A stretch of 30,855 nt of DNA from Phocoenobacter atlanticus (lineage in GTDB: Bacteria > Pseudomonadota > Gammaproteobacteria > Enterobacterales > Pasteurellaceae), in assembly GCF_030764225.1 (NCBI RefSeq), contig NZ_JASAXH010000022.1; one strand, given 5' to 3'. A program made the position numbers and the translations under genes. This document shows, piece by piece, positions 14,507-23,497 of the stretch (positions are counted from its first letter, which is position 1; each line of letters starts with the position of its first letter). The notes below the pieces were generated by a model that had not been told where the DNA came from, made no database searches, and worked only from the letters and a program-made list of their open reading frames with translations.

Positions 14507-14538
14507 AAAAGGCGGATAAATTTTATTCGTCTTTTCTC
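14507..14538 (+). terminator. Hairpin terminator between ybaB and recR
   Basis: Thirteen bases (14507-14519) pair with 14523-14535, including two G-U pairs, around a 3-nt loop, ending in TTTT. It would limit read-through from ybaB into recR. Confidence 0.65.
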
Positions 14539-14558
14539 TATCTAAGTGATAACAATTT

Positions 14559-15164
14559 ATGCAAATTAGTCCTTTACTTGAAAATTTAATTGAAGCGTTA
14601 AGAGTATTACCTGGCGTCGGTCCTAAATCAGCACAGCGAATGGCTTACCAACTTTTACAACGTAATCGTTCTGGGGGGATAAATTTAGCGAAAGCATTAG
14701 AAGAAGCAATGACATATATCGGTCATTGTGAATCTTGTCGGACTTTTACAGAACAAAAAATATGTAATATTTGTAAAAACCCACGTAGACAATCTAATGG
14801 GCAATTGTGTATTGTTGAAACGCCTGCAGATATTCAAGCAGTGGAGCAAACGGGACAATTTTCAGGACGTTATTTTGTTCTAATGGGACATTTATCTCCT
14901 TTGGATGGTATTGGTCCTCGTGAAATAGGATTAGAGATATTACAGCAGCGTCTAGAAACAGAATCTTTTTATGAGATTATTTTAGCAACCAACCCCACTA
15001 TTGAAGGTGATGCAACGGCAAATTATATTGCGCAAATGTGTCAACCTTATAATATCAAGGTAACACGTATTGCACACGGTATTCCTGTTGGAGGTGAGCT
15101 TGAAATGGTTGATGGCACGACACTCTCGCATTCCTTTGTAGGAAGACGAGATCTCAATATCTGA
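14559..15164 (+). CDS. recR: Recombination mediator RecR
   Basis: A 201-residue protein of the RecFOR pathway that helps load RecA at single-stranded gaps. It contains a helix-hairpin-helix (LPGVGPKSAQRMAYQLL, 17-33), a Cys4 zinc finger (C57, C60, C69, C72), a Toprim domain (about 80-175; IVETPADIQAVE) and the C-terminal IPVGGELEMVDGTTL motif near a degenerate Walker B. Length matches E. coli. The sppA ATG follows 17 bp after the stop, so recR probably begins the recR-sppA-pepB-lysO transcript. Confidence 0.97.
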   Translation: MQISPLLENLIEALRVLPGVGPKSAQRMAYQLLQRNRSGGINLAKALEEAMTYIGHCESCRTFTEQKICNICKNPRRQSNGQLCIVETPADIQAVEQTGQFSGRYFVLMGHLSPLDGIGPREIGLEILQQRLETESFYEIILATNPTIEGDATANYIAQMCQPYNIKVTRIAHGIPVGGELEMVDGTTLSHSFVGRRDLNI

Positions 15165-15181
15165 TAGTTAAGGAGTAACTT

Positions 15182-17047
15182 ATGGTAACGTTTTTCAAAA
15201 AAATATATCAAATTTTTCGTTTTTTAAGAGAAATGGTAATAAATTTATTTTTTGTATTATTTATTATTATTTGTCTTTCAGTCTTTTCACTGATACAAAG
15301 TGATAAACCTCAGAGCCAGCAAGTGGCTAATTTTCAATCTGGTGCATTAGTATTAAATCTAAATGGATATTTAGCAGATAACCACGATGAATTGGGAGAT
15401 TTTTATCATTTATTGGAATCTGAATTAGGAAGTCAAAAGCAACCAATCAAAATATCTGTTTTTGATGTGACACGAGTGATTAAACGTGCAGCTTATGATA
15501 AAAAAGTAACAGGTATCGTATTAGATTTGCAACAATTTTCGGGGGGCGACTTTCCTTCTATTGAATACGTAGGGGAAATTTTAAAAGAATTTAAAAAGGT
15601 AAGTAATAAGCCAGTGATTGCAATAGGAGAATATTACACTCAAAAGCAATATTATTTAGCAAGTTTTGCCGATAAAGTTTATCTCAATAAAGCAGGTGTG
15701 GTTGATTTACACGGATTAAGCTATTCTAATTTATATTTTAAATCATTATTGGATTATATCGATGTACAGCCTCATATTTTTAGAGTAGGAACTTATAAGT
15801 CGGCGGTTGAACCCTTTATGCGTGATGATATGTCACCAGAAGCGAAACAAAATGCAACACTATGGTTAGATGGGTTGTGGAGTAATATTCAACAAAAAAT
15901 AGCAGATAACAGACAAATTCAAAAAGAAAATGTGTTACCTAAATTTAAAAACTATCTTGAACAATTTAAGAAAGCGAAAGGTAATTCAGCAGATTTTTCC
16001 CTTAATCAAAAGTTAGTTACTGAGTTAGTTACAAAACCTCAAATATTGTCTATTTTAAGAGAGATGTTTGGAGAGGATGAGGATAGGGGGTATCAGCATA
16101 TTGACTATTTTGATTATGCAACTTTATTATCTAGTCGCTTTTATGTTGAAGGGAATAAAATTGCAGTAATCAATGTAGAAGGTGAAATTGTTTGGGGTGA
16201 GAGCGATAATAAAACATCAGGTAGTGATACTATTATCGAACAATTACAGATAGCAAAAAATTCAGAGAGTGTACAAGGTGTGATTTTACGAGTGAATAGT
16301 CCTGGTGGAAGTGCGTTAGCTTCTGAGCTTATTCGTCAAGAAATTGATGCCATTCAAAAATCAGGCAAGCCAGTAGTGACGTCGATGGGTGGAATGGCAG
16401 CATCTGGTGGTTATTGGATTTCTGCCACAACAGATAAAATTATTGCAAGCCCTAATACGCTCACAGGTTCGATTGGTATCTTTGGATTAGCGATGAGTGT
16501 TGAAAAAACAGCTAAAAATATAGGAATAAATGAAGATGGTATTGCAACATCATTACTTGCTAATCAAAGTCCATTTAAAACCTTAAGTAAAGAGCAAGGT
16601 GAACTTATTCAATTGAGTATTGAAAATGGTTATGAACATTTCCTTGATTTAGTGAGTCGAGGTCGTAAAATGACCAAAGAACAAGTAGATAAAATTGCAC
16701 AAGGGCAAGTATGGTTAGGAGAGCAAGCCGCTAAAAATGGTTTGGTAGATAAACTAGGGGATTTTGAAACAGCTTATGATGAACTGATGGTGCTTATTAA
16801 TGAAAAAAGAGCAGAGCAGGGAAAACAAAAATTGGAAAATCTTCGAGCAGTTTGGATTTTACCACAAGAAAAAGGCTTATTTAGTAGTTTTACCAGAAAT
16901 TTTAAAATGAATGTACAATTAAAATTAACACAATGGTTGGATATTCCTTTTATAGAACAAATAAAACAAAAAACACCTTTTATGCCCAAATTAAATGATC
17001 CAAAACAGAGTTATTTATATTGTTTAAATTGTGGAACAGTCAAATAA
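15182..17047 (+). CDS. sppA: Signal peptide peptidase SppA, 67-kDa type
   Basis: A 621-residue serine-lysine protease of family S49 with duplicated domains, anchored in the inner membrane by a span at about 18-40 and facing the periplasm. It degrades cleaved signal peptides. The general-base Lys lies in GTYKSAVEPF in the N-terminal half and the nucleophilic Ser in MAASGGYWIS in the C-terminal half, the split arrangement of long SppA. TAAGGAGT precedes the ATG. The final residues (YLYCLNCGTVK) include two cysteines. pepB starts 12 bp after the stop. Confidence 0.96.
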   Translation: MVTFFKKIYQIFRFLREMVINLFFVLFIIICLSVFSLIQSDKPQSQQVANFQSGALVLNLNGYLADNHDELGDFYHLLESELGSQKQPIKISVFDVTRVIKRAAYDKKVTGIVLDLQQFSGGDFPSIEYVGEILKEFKKVSNKPVIAIGEYYTQKQYYLASFADKVYLNKAGVVDLHGLSYSNLYFKSLLDYIDVQPHIFRVGTYKSAVEPFMRDDMSPEAKQNATLWLDGLWSNIQQKIADNRQIQKENVLPKFKNYLEQFKKAKGNSADFSLNQKLVTELVTKPQILSILREMFGEDEDRGYQHIDYFDYATLLSSRFYVEGNKIAVINVEGEIVWGESDNKTSGSDTIIEQLQIAKNSESVQGVILRVNSPGGSALASELIRQEIDAIQKSGKPVVTSMGGMAASGGYWISATTDKIIASPNTLTGSIGIFGLAMSVEKTAKNIGINEDGIATSLLANQSPFKTLSKEQGELIQLSIENGYEHFLDLVSRGRKMTKEQVDKIAQGQVWLGEQAAKNGLVDKLGDFETAYDELMVLINEKRAEQGKQKLENLRAVWILPQEKGLFSSFTRNFKMNVQLKLTQWLDIPFIEQIKQKTPFMPKLNDPKQSYLYCLNCGTVK

Positions 17048-17059
17048 AAAGGACACATA

Positions 17060-18337
17060 ATGAAAATTTATTTATCAACACAACCTGCTCCAGAGCAATG
17101 GGGTAACAATGCCTTAATTTCATTTAATGATGAAGGTATTATTATTCATTTAAGAGACAATGCGTTAAATAGTATTCAACAAGCAGCAAGAAAGATTAAA
17201 AATCAAGGTATTACAACCGTTTCTTTAATTGGTAATGCGTGGATGTTGGAAGAATGCTGGGCATTTCAACAAGGTTTTGTCAGTGTAAAAAATTGTGGAA
17301 AAATTAATTTCCCCAAATTAACAAAACAAGAGCAATCTGAACTAGACGCTCGTATTCGATGCACACAGTTTACTAAAGAATTGATTAATGCTCCTTCTGA
17401 TGTAGTAACACCTGAAGTATTGGTTCATAAAGCGGTTACATTTATCGAAGAATTTGCAGAAAATTCAATTTCTGTGAAAGTAATTAGTGGCGAAGCGTTA
17501 AAAGAGCAAAATTATCAGGGCATTTGGGCTGTGGGTAAAGGTGCCGTTAATTCACCCGCAATGCTGCAGTTAGATTACAATCCAACTAATGATGAAAATG
17601 CACCTGTTTTAGCTTGTTTAGTCGGCAAAGGGATTACTTTTGATACTGGTGGCTATAGCTTAAAGCCAAGTAACTCGATGGAAACAATGCGTACTGATAT
17701 GGGAGGTGCTGCGTTATTAACGGGTGCATTAGGATTAGCTATTGCTCGAGGTTTAAAACAACGTGTAAAACTCTATTTATGTTGTGCTGAAAACTCAATC
17801 AGTGGTCAAGCAATGAAACTGGGTGATATTATCCATTATAGCAATGGGGTATCTGTTGAAGTATTAAATACAGATGCTGAAGGGCGTTTAGTTTTAGCGG
17901 ATGGTCTAATTGAAGCGGATAAACAAAACCCTAACTATATTATTGATTGTGCGACTTTAACGGGTGCAGCAAAAATGGCGGTTGGCAATGATTATCATAG
18001 TATCCTTTCTATTGATGATCAGTTAATTGAGCAATTGCTTACTTCAGCTAAAGCAGAAAATGAAAAATTTTGGCGATTACCTTTTGAAGAATTTCATCGT
18101 AATCAAACCGCTTCTTCTTTTGCTGATATTGCAAACGTGGGCTCTTTGCCTGCTGGTGTTGGTGCTGGTGCAAGTACGGCAACGGCATTTTTGTCTTATT
18201 TTGTAAAAAACTATGCACAAAATTGGCTACATATTGATTGTTCAGCGACTTTCCGTAAATCACCAAATGAATTATGGGCAACTGGAGCAACAGGAATTGG
18301 TGTCAAAACATTAGCCAATTTATTGTTAAAATTATAA
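17060..18337 (+). CDS. pepB: Aminopeptidase B (family M17)
   Basis: A 425-residue leucine-aminopeptidase-family enzyme that removes N-terminal residues from peptides using two metal ions. The metal/active-site motifs are VGKGITFDTGGYSLKP (Lys and Asp ligands), MRTDMGGAA and NTDAEGRLVLADGL. The length and the first ~130 residues fit PepB rather than the longer PepA. AAGGA precedes the ATG. The lysO ATG follows 10 bp after the stop. Peptide breakdown beside a signal-peptide peptidase makes functional sense, but this link is inference. A USS lies inside at 17431-17457. Confidence 0.95.
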   Translation: MKIYLSTQPAPEQWGNNALISFNDEGIIIHLRDNALNSIQQAARKIKNQGITTVSLIGNAWMLEECWAFQQGFVSVKNCGKINFPKLTKQEQSELDARIRCTQFTKELINAPSDVVTPEVLVHKAVTFIEEFAENSISVKVISGEALKEQNYQGIWAVGKGAVNSPAMLQLDYNPTNDENAPVLACLVGKGITFDTGGYSLKPSNSMETMRTDMGGAALLTGALGLAIARGLKQRVKLYLCCAENSISGQAMKLGDIIHYSNGVSVEVLNTDAEGRLVLADGLIEADKQNPNYIIDCATLTGAAKMAVGNDYHSILSIDDQLIEQLLTSAKAENEKFWRLPFEEFHRNQTASSFADIANVGSLPAGVGAGASTATAFLSYFVKNYAQNWLHIDCSATFRKSPNELWATGATGIGVKTLANLLLKL

Positions 18338-18347
18338 GGAATGATAA

Positions 18348-19256
18348 ATGTTATCTGGTTTATTAATTGTGTTTGTGCCACTTTTTGTAGGCTATTTGAT
18401 TCTAATTAATCAAAAAGAGTGGTTAAATCGAATAAACCGTCTTTCAACCTCTTGCCTTTATCTTATTCTTTTTTTAATGGGAGCCTCGTTAGGGCAACTC
18501 AATGATCTTGGAACGGTATTGCCTACTATTGGTTATACCGCATTTCTGATGGCGATAATCATTCAGTTGTGTAATATAATTTGTTTACTGCTATTCGATT
18601 TACTTATTCCTTTTCGTTTAGAAACACAAAGTAATGAAGTAATGCTATCTCGTTCAAAATTATTATTAGAATCTACATTGTTATGTTCAACAGTATTTAT
18701 CGGTGGCTTAGTTGGTTTTCTAACTAAAGATACCGTGTTACTCTCATCTCATTTAAGTGTTTATCCTCTTGTGATAATGATTTTTTGTGTAGGTGTTCAA
18801 TTAAGAAATAGTGGTATTCCGTTACGAGATGTTTTTCTTAATAAAAGGGGTATTCAACTTTCTATCGTAATGTTAGTTAGTACAATGATAAGCGGTATGA
18901 TCATTAGTGTTTTTTGCAATTTTTCATTAGTGCAAGGATTAACTTTTGCATCAGGTTTAGGTTGGTATTCTCTTTCAAGTGTATTGATTGGTGATGCTTG
19001 GGGAACCGTAGCGGGTTCAACTGCTTTTTTTAACGATCTTTCTCGTGAACTTATTTGTTTATTGACTATCCCATTTTTTATGCAACGTTTTCCTTCAACT
19101 GCAGTGGGATTAGGTGGTGCCACTTCACTTGATGTCAGTTTACCCATTATTCAAAAAACAGGTGGAATGCAAGTGGTACCAATTGCTATCAGTTTTGGAT
19201 TTATTATTAATATATTAGTACCTATATTACTGCCTTTATTTATTGGATTAGCTTAA
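18348..19256 (+). CDS. lysO: L-lysine exporter LysO (YbjE)
   Basis: A 302-residue inner-membrane protein with about eight to nine spans. It aligns by eye with E. coli YbjE/LysO throughout: the opening MLSGLLIVFVPLFVGYLI, FCVGVQLRNSGIPLRD, ASGLGWYSLSSVL, AFFNDLSRELICLL and the C-terminal GGATSLDVSLPIIQKTGG. LysO exports lysine and toxic lysine analogues. Its position behind pepB suggests that it vents lysine released from peptides, an inference. In E. coli lysO responds to arginine/lysine control; no ARG box or lysine riboswitch is visible here because the gene is internal to an operon. A USS lies inside at 18891-18917. Confidence 0.93.
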   Translation: MLSGLLIVFVPLFVGYLILINQKEWLNRINRLSTSCLYLILFLMGASLGQLNDLGTVLPTIGYTAFLMAIIIQLCNIICLLLFDLLIPFRLETQSNEVMLSRSKLLLESTLLCSTVFIGGLVGFLTKDTVLLSSHLSVYPLVIMIFCVGVQLRNSGIPLRDVFLNKRGIQLSIVMLVSTMISGMIISVFCNFSLVQGLTFASGLGWYSLSSVLIGDAWGTVAGSTAFFNDLSRELICLLTIPFFMQRFPSTAVGLGGATSLDVSLPIIQKTGGMQVVPIAISFGFIINILVPILLPLFIGLA

Positions 19257-19259
19257 ACA

Positions 19260-19287
19260 AAGCGGTAAGATAATAGCAACTTTTTGC
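19260..19287 (+). repeat. Uptake signal sequence after lysO
   Basis: AAGCGGT ends at 19266; TTTGCAAA is centred on GC at 19286-19287, in the standard register. No terminator hairpin is evident in this gap. Confidence 0.75.
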
Positions 19288-19330
19288 AAAAATAAAATAG
19301 TAGTAGTTAGAATATGAATAACCCTCTCAT

Positions 19331-19359
19331 TTGAGTTGAGACTATTTTTTTAGTATAAA
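19331..19359 (+). promoter_or_regulatory. Possible sigma-70 promoter of hflKC
   Basis: TTGAGT (19331-19336), 17-nt spacer, TATAAA (19354-19359). Reasonable hexamers but in very AT-rich DNA, so a chance match is possible. Confidence 0.35.
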
Positions 19360-19540
19360 TATATTTTCTTGAAAATGGTTATTTAGTGATGTGTTTAGTG
19401 CGTTTGTTTAATGCTTTTTTAGTCATCTAAGGTTAGTGTTTGTAATATTCATTTTTTATATGTTTTACCCTCTAGCCAAAACAAAATTAAATAGGTACAA
19501 TCAATCGTTTGTAGCAAGTAATATTTCAACGGAGAAACTT

Positions 19541-20749
19541 ATGTCGTGGAATGAATCAGGTAATCAAGATCCTTGGGGAAAACCAGGTGACAAAAAGCCT
19601 GAAAATCAACAAGAACCTCAAAAACCCAAAAATGATCAGCAACCGCCCGATCTGGAAGAGGCATTTAATAATTTATTAAAAAAACTAGGGAACTTTAAAG
19701 GCGAAGGGAATAATAACCAAAATAATCCAGTGCCTCAGTTAACAAAATTACTTCCTTTTGTGTTAGGTTTAGGTATTTTAGTTTGGGCAGGATCTGGATT
19801 TTACACAATTAAAGAAGCTGAACGTGGCGTTGTTACTCGTTTTGGTAAAGTAAATGATATTGTTATGCCTGGTCTTAACTGGAAGCCAACGTTTATTGAT
19901 AAAGTTATTCCAATTAATATTGAACGAGTGTCTGAATTAAATACTCGTGGTTCAATGTTAACACAAGATGAAAATATGGTTTCAGTTGAAATGACAGTGC
20001 AATACCGTATTGATGATCCTGCTAAATATTTATTTAGTGTAGTCAATCCTGATGATAGTTTAAAGCAAGCAACAGATAGTGCATTACGTTATGTTATTGG
20101 TCATATGACAATGGATGATATTTTAACCACTGGACGTGCAGTTGTACGTGAAAAAACGTGGAAAGAATTACGTGAAATTATCAAAACTTACGATATGGGA
20201 TTATTAGTAACGGATGTAAACTTCCAATATGCTCGTCCTCCAGAAGAAGTGAAGGATGCTTTTGATGACGCAATTAAAGCACAGGAAGATGAACAACGTT
20301 TAATTCGTGAAGCTGAAGCCTATGCTCGAGGTCAAGAGCCAATCGCACGTGGTAATGCTCAACGTATTTTAGAACAAGCAAGTGGTTATAAAGAAAAAGT
20401 TGTCTTGAATGCAAAAGGGGAAACCTCTCGTTTTACTCAGCTTTTATCTGAATATAAATTGGCACCACAGATAATGAAAGAACGTTTATACCTTGAAACA
20501 ATGGAAAAGGTAATGAAAAATACGCCTAAACTAATGATGGATGATGTGAAATCAAATAATTTGATGGTATTACCAATAGATAAATTGATGAATAAATCAT
20601 CATTACCAGAAATAACAGAATCTCAAACTCAACAAGCGGTCACATTATTACCAAAAAATACAAAAATGGTAGAATCTAAAGTGGCAACAGTACCTTATAG
20701 TGCTGATGAAGTCAGAGAAGAGTCTAGTCGTAAAGGGAGATTTGAATAA
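19541..20749 (+). CDS. hflK: FtsH protease modulator HflK
   Basis: A 402-residue SPFH/band-7 protein. The N-terminal 65 residues are Gly/Pro/Asn-rich and cytoplasmic (MSWNESGNQDPWGKPG), a single span follows at about 69-88, then the periplasmic SPFH domain (EAERGVVTRFGKV) and a helical region (about 240-330). With HflC it forms a large cage around FtsH and restrains proteolysis of membrane proteins. ATG 19541 is chosen over an upstream in-frame start at 19436 because it matches the family N terminus and follows GGAGA; the upstream extension has no family resemblance. The stop overlaps hflC by 1 nt (TAATG). A perfect ACAAGCGGTCA lies in its C-terminal coding part. Confidence 0.96.
   Translation: MSWNESGNQDPWGKPGDKKPENQQEPQKPKNDQQPPDLEEAFNNLLKKLGNFKGEGNNNQNNPVPQLTKLLPFVLGLGILVWAGSGFYTIKEAERGVVTRFGKVNDIVMPGLNWKPTFIDKVIPINIERVSELNTRGSMLTQDENMVSVEMTVQYRIDDPAKYLFSVVNPDDSLKQATDSALRYVIGHMTMDDILTTGRAVVREKTWKELREIIKTYDMGLLVTDVNFQYARPPEEVKDAFDDAIKAQEDEQRLIREAEAYARGQEPIARGNAQRILEQASGYKEKVVLNAKGETSRFTQLLSEYKLAPQIMKERLYLETMEKVMKNTPKLMMDDVKSNNLMVLPIDKLMNKSSLPEITESQTQQAVTLLPKNTKMVESKVATVPYSADEVREESSRKGRFE
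20632..20661 (+). repeat. Uptake signal sequence inside hflK
   Basis: Perfect ACAAGCGGTCA; centre AC at 20660-20661 in the standard register. It encodes part of the variable C-terminal tail, where a USS is tolerated. Confidence 0.9.
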
Positions 20750-21636
20750 TGCGTAAATTATTATTACCAATCATTGCTGTTATTGTCTTTGCTCTTTTCC
20801 AATCTCTTATTGTGGTTCAAGAAGGTCAACGCGGCATAATGTTACGCTTTAATAAAGTACACCGTGATGCAGACAATAAAGTCGTCGTTTATACACCAGG
20901 TTTACATTTTAAAGTCCCTTTCTTTGATCACTTAAAAGTGCTTGATGCTCGAATTTTAACTTTAGATGGTGCAGAAGATCGTTTTGTTACTGTTGAGAAA
21001 AAAGACTTGTTAGTTGATTCTTATGTTAAGTGGCGAATTAGTGATTTTGGACAATTTTATATGGCTACTGGTGGCGATTATCATAAAGCAGCGAGCTTAT
21101 TAAAACGTAAAGTAAATGACCGCTTACGTTCTGAAATTGGTTCTCGTACCATTAAAGATATTGTTTCTGGCTCTCGAGGAGAATTAATGGTTGATGCTCA
21201 AAAAGCATTAAATATCGGTAGTGATAGTGCTGAAAAACTAGGAATTGCTGTAATTGATGTACGAGTAAAACAAATTAATCTACCAAATGAAGTGTCTTCT
21301 TCTATTTATCAGCGTATGCGTGCAGAACGTAATGCAGTAGCAAAAGAACATCGTTCACAAGGGCAAGAAAAAGCAGAGTTTATTCGTGCGAATGTAGATA
21401 AAAAAGTAACCTTAATTTTAGCTAATGCAAATAAGAAAGCGGCAGAATTAAAAGGGGAAGGGGATGCAAAAGCTGCAAAAATTTATGCGAATGCTTTTGG
21501 ACAAGATCCAGCATTTTATAGTTTTGTTCGCAGTCTAAAAGCGTATGAAAATAGTTTTGGAGAAGGGAAAAATAATATGATGCTAATTAAACCAAATAGC
21601 GAATTTTTCCGTTTTATGCAACTACCTACAGAGTAA
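20749..21636 (+). CDS. hflC: FtsH protease modulator HflC
   Basis: A 295-residue SPFH-domain partner of HflK. It has an N-terminal signal anchor at about 3-20 (KLLLPIIAVIVFALFQSL), EGQRGIMLRFNKV opening the SPFH domain, and a C-terminal helical Ala/Lys-rich stretch (ILANANKKAAELKGEGDAKAAKIYANAF) that is highly conserved. The overlapping start with hflK indicates coupled synthesis of the two partners in equal amounts. A strong terminator follows, so purA is a separate unit. Confidence 0.96.
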   Translation: MRKLLLPIIAVIVFALFQSLIVVQEGQRGIMLRFNKVHRDADNKVVVYTPGLHFKVPFFDHLKVLDARILTLDGAEDRFVTVEKKDLLVDSYVKWRISDFGQFYMATGGDYHKAASLLKRKVNDRLRSEIGSRTIKDIVSGSRGELMVDAQKALNIGSDSAEKLGIAVIDVRVKQINLPNEVSSSIYQRMRAERNAVAKEHRSQGQEKAEFIRANVDKKVTLILANANKKAAELKGEGDAKAAKIYANAFGQDPAFYSFVRSLKAYENSFGEGKNNMMLIKPNSEFFRFMQLPTE

Positions 21637-21644
21637 AAGTATTT

Positions 21645-21676
21645 AAAACCCAATGAAAATAGCATTGGGTTTTTTA
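21645..21676 (+). terminator. Rho-independent terminator after hflC
   Basis: AAACCCAATG (21646-21655) pairs with CATTGGGTTT (21663-21672) over a 7-nt loop, followed by TTT. It lies 10 nt past the stop. Confidence 0.92.
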
Positions 21677-21731
21677 TTGTCATTTTTTATGTAATTAAAA
21701 ATTTATGGTAAATAAAACCAATAGAATAAAT

Positions 21732-21747
21732 TAAACGGAGGCGTTTA
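21732..21747 (+). promoter_or_regulatory. purA ribosome binding site displayed in a hairpin loop
   Basis: TAAACG and CGTTTA are exact inverted arms around the tetraloop GAGG, which is the Shine-Dalgarno sequence, 8 nt before the purA ATG. It may influence initiation; the spacing does not match a PurR operator. Confidence 0.5.
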
Positions 21748-21749
21748 TT

Positions 21750-23048
21750 ATGGGAAAAAGTGTAGCAGTCCTTGGTGCTCAATGGGGTGACGAAGGAAAA
21801 GGCAAAATAGTTGATTTATTGACAGATCGTGCAAAATACGTTGTTCGCTATCAAGGTGGACACAATGCAGGGCATACCCTAATTATTGATGGAGAGAAAA
21901 CCGTTCTTCATTTAATACCATCAGGTATTTTACGTGATAATGTGACCTGTATTATTGCTAATGGTGTTGTACTTTCACCAGAAGCATTGATGACGGAAAT
22001 GAAAGAATTAGAAGCTCGTGGCGTTGATGTGCGTGGACGTTTAAAAATCTCAGAGGCTTGCCCATTGATTTTACCTTATCATATCGCAATGGATAATGCG
22101 CGTGAGAATGCGTTAGGTAAAAATAAAATCGGTACGACAGGACGTGGAATTGGTCCTGCTTATGAAGATAAAGTGGCACGTCGTGGTTTACGAGTAAGTG
22201 ATCTTTTCGATAAAGAACATTTTGCTGAAAAATTAAAAGACATTTTAGATTATTACAACTTCCAGCTTGTCCATTACTACAAAGCTGATCCAGTAGATTA
22301 TCAAAAAACTTTAGATGATGTATTTGCTGTTGCAGATGTCATCACTGCAATGGTAGAAGATATTACCACGTTATTACACACCGCTCGTGCAAATGGCGAT
22401 AATATCCTATTTGAAGGAGCACAAGGAACAATGTTAGATATCGATCACGGTACCTATCCATTTGTGACTAGTTCAAACACGACCGCAGGTGGCGTGGCAA
22501 CAGGTTCTGGTTTTGGTCCTCGTAATCTTGATTATGTATTAGGTATTATTAAAGCCTATTGTACACGTGTTGGAAGTGGTCCATTTACAACTGAATTATT
22601 TGATGATGTGGGAGCAACCATTGCCAAACGTGGTAATGAATTTGGTGCTTCAACAGGTCGTGCAAGACGTTGTGGTTGGTTTGATGCAGTGGCAGTACGC
22701 CGTGCGGTGCAAATTAACTCAATTTCAGGTTTCTGTATGACAAAACTTGATGTTTTAGATGGCTTAAAAGAGCTTAAAATCTGTGTGGGCTACAAAATGC
22801 CAAATGGTAAAGTAGTAGAATATGCACCAATGGCAGCGAAAGACTGGGAAGGTGTTGAGCCAATTTATGAAACAATGCCAGGTTGGGATGAAAATACTTT
22901 TGGTGTAACAAATCGTGATGAGTTACCACAAGCTGCGATTAATTATATTAAACGTATTGAAGAAGTGGTTGGTGTGCCAATCGCCATTCTTTCAACAGGT
23001 CCAGATCGTGTAGAAACGATGATATTTAGTGATCCATTTGATGTTTAA
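21750..23048 (+). CDS. purA: Adenylosuccinate synthetase
   Basis: A 432-residue enzyme joining IMP and aspartate with GTP, the first committed step to AMP. The GTP-binding loop is GDEGKGK (13-19) with catalytic D14, and H42 lies in NAGHTL. KIGTTGRGIGPAYEDK and STGRARRCGWFDAVA are further signature segments. The length is standard. Monocistronic between two terminators. No PurR box is recognisable upstream. Confidence 0.98.
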   Translation: MGKSVAVLGAQWGDEGKGKIVDLLTDRAKYVVRYQGGHNAGHTLIIDGEKTVLHLIPSGILRDNVTCIIANGVVLSPEALMTEMKELEARGVDVRGRLKISEACPLILPYHIAMDNARENALGKNKIGTTGRGIGPAYEDKVARRGLRVSDLFDKEHFAEKLKDILDYYNFQLVHYYKADPVDYQKTLDDVFAVADVITAMVEDITTLLHTARANGDNILFEGAQGTMLDIDHGTYPFVTSSNTTAGGVATGSGFGPRNLDYVLGIIKAYCTRVGSGPFTTELFDDVGATIAKRGNEFGASTGRARRCGWFDAVAVRRAVQINSISGFCMTKLDVLDGLKELKICVGYKMPNGKVVEYAPMAAKDWEGVEPIYETMPGWDENTFGVTNRDELPQAAINYIKRIEEVVGVPIAILSTGPDRVETMIFSDPFDV

Positions 23049-23062
23049 TTAAAAATAGACAA

Positions 23063-23097
23063 TAAAAAACCTACGATTTTGATCGTAGGTTTTTTTA
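23063..23097. terminator. Bidirectional terminator between purA and yjdM
   Basis: A run of A, CCTACGAT (23070-23077), a 4-nt loop, ATCGTAGG (23082-23089) and a run of T. The flanking A and T tracts allow termination of both purA and the convergent yjdM. Confidence 0.92.
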
Positions 23098-23111
23098 TTG
23101 CTCAACCTAAA

Positions 23112-23435
23112 CTATGCTTTTTTTAAGAATTCTGATTTCAGCATAATTTTGCCACAATCTACATCGTGATCGCCATCCACTAAACGAATTTTTTTATATT
23201 TTGTCCCCTTTTTTAATACTTGTGATGAACCTTTTAATTTTAAATCTTTGATTAAAATAACATCATCACCATCAGCGAGTAGATTACCATTACTATCTTT
23301 TACAATTAACTGGTCTTCATCATTATTTTCTACTTCTTCACCAGTCCATTCATAAGCACATTCGGGACAAACAAATTGAATTGAATCGTGATAAGTATGT
23401 TCACTACTACATTTTGGGCAAATTGGAAATTCCAT
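23112..23435 (-). CDS. yjdM: Zinc-ribbon protein YjdM (PhnA family)
   Basis: A 107-residue protein. The N-terminal zinc ribbon has CPKC (C6, C9) and CPEC (C23, C26). The C-terminal PhnA domain contains VKDSNGNLLADGDDVILIKDLKLKG and LVDGDHDVDCGK. Formerly called alkylphosphonate utilisation protein PhnA; the family is not phosphonoacetate hydrolase and its function remains unclear. AAGGAT lies before the ATG on the minus strand. It is monocistronic. Confidence 0.93.
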   Translation of the reverse strand: MEFPICPKCSSEHTYHDSIQFVCPECAYEWTGEEVENNDEDQLIVKDSNGNLLADGDDVILIKDLKLKGSSQVLKKGTKYKKIRLVDGDHDVDCGKIMLKSEFLKKA

Positions 23436-23497
23436 AAATAATCCTTAGAAACTAATATTAAGTTAAAAACAAAGGCAATATTGTACTGCTTTTAAGC

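Noticed and set aside
19369..19376. CTTGAAAA as a sigma-32 -35 element for hflK
   Set aside because: No CCCCAT-like -10 element at a suitable distance downstream.
19436..19540. N-terminal extension of hflK (35 residues)
   Set aside because: The family N terminus begins MSWNESGN at 19541 with a good ribosome binding site; the extension lies in the promoter region.
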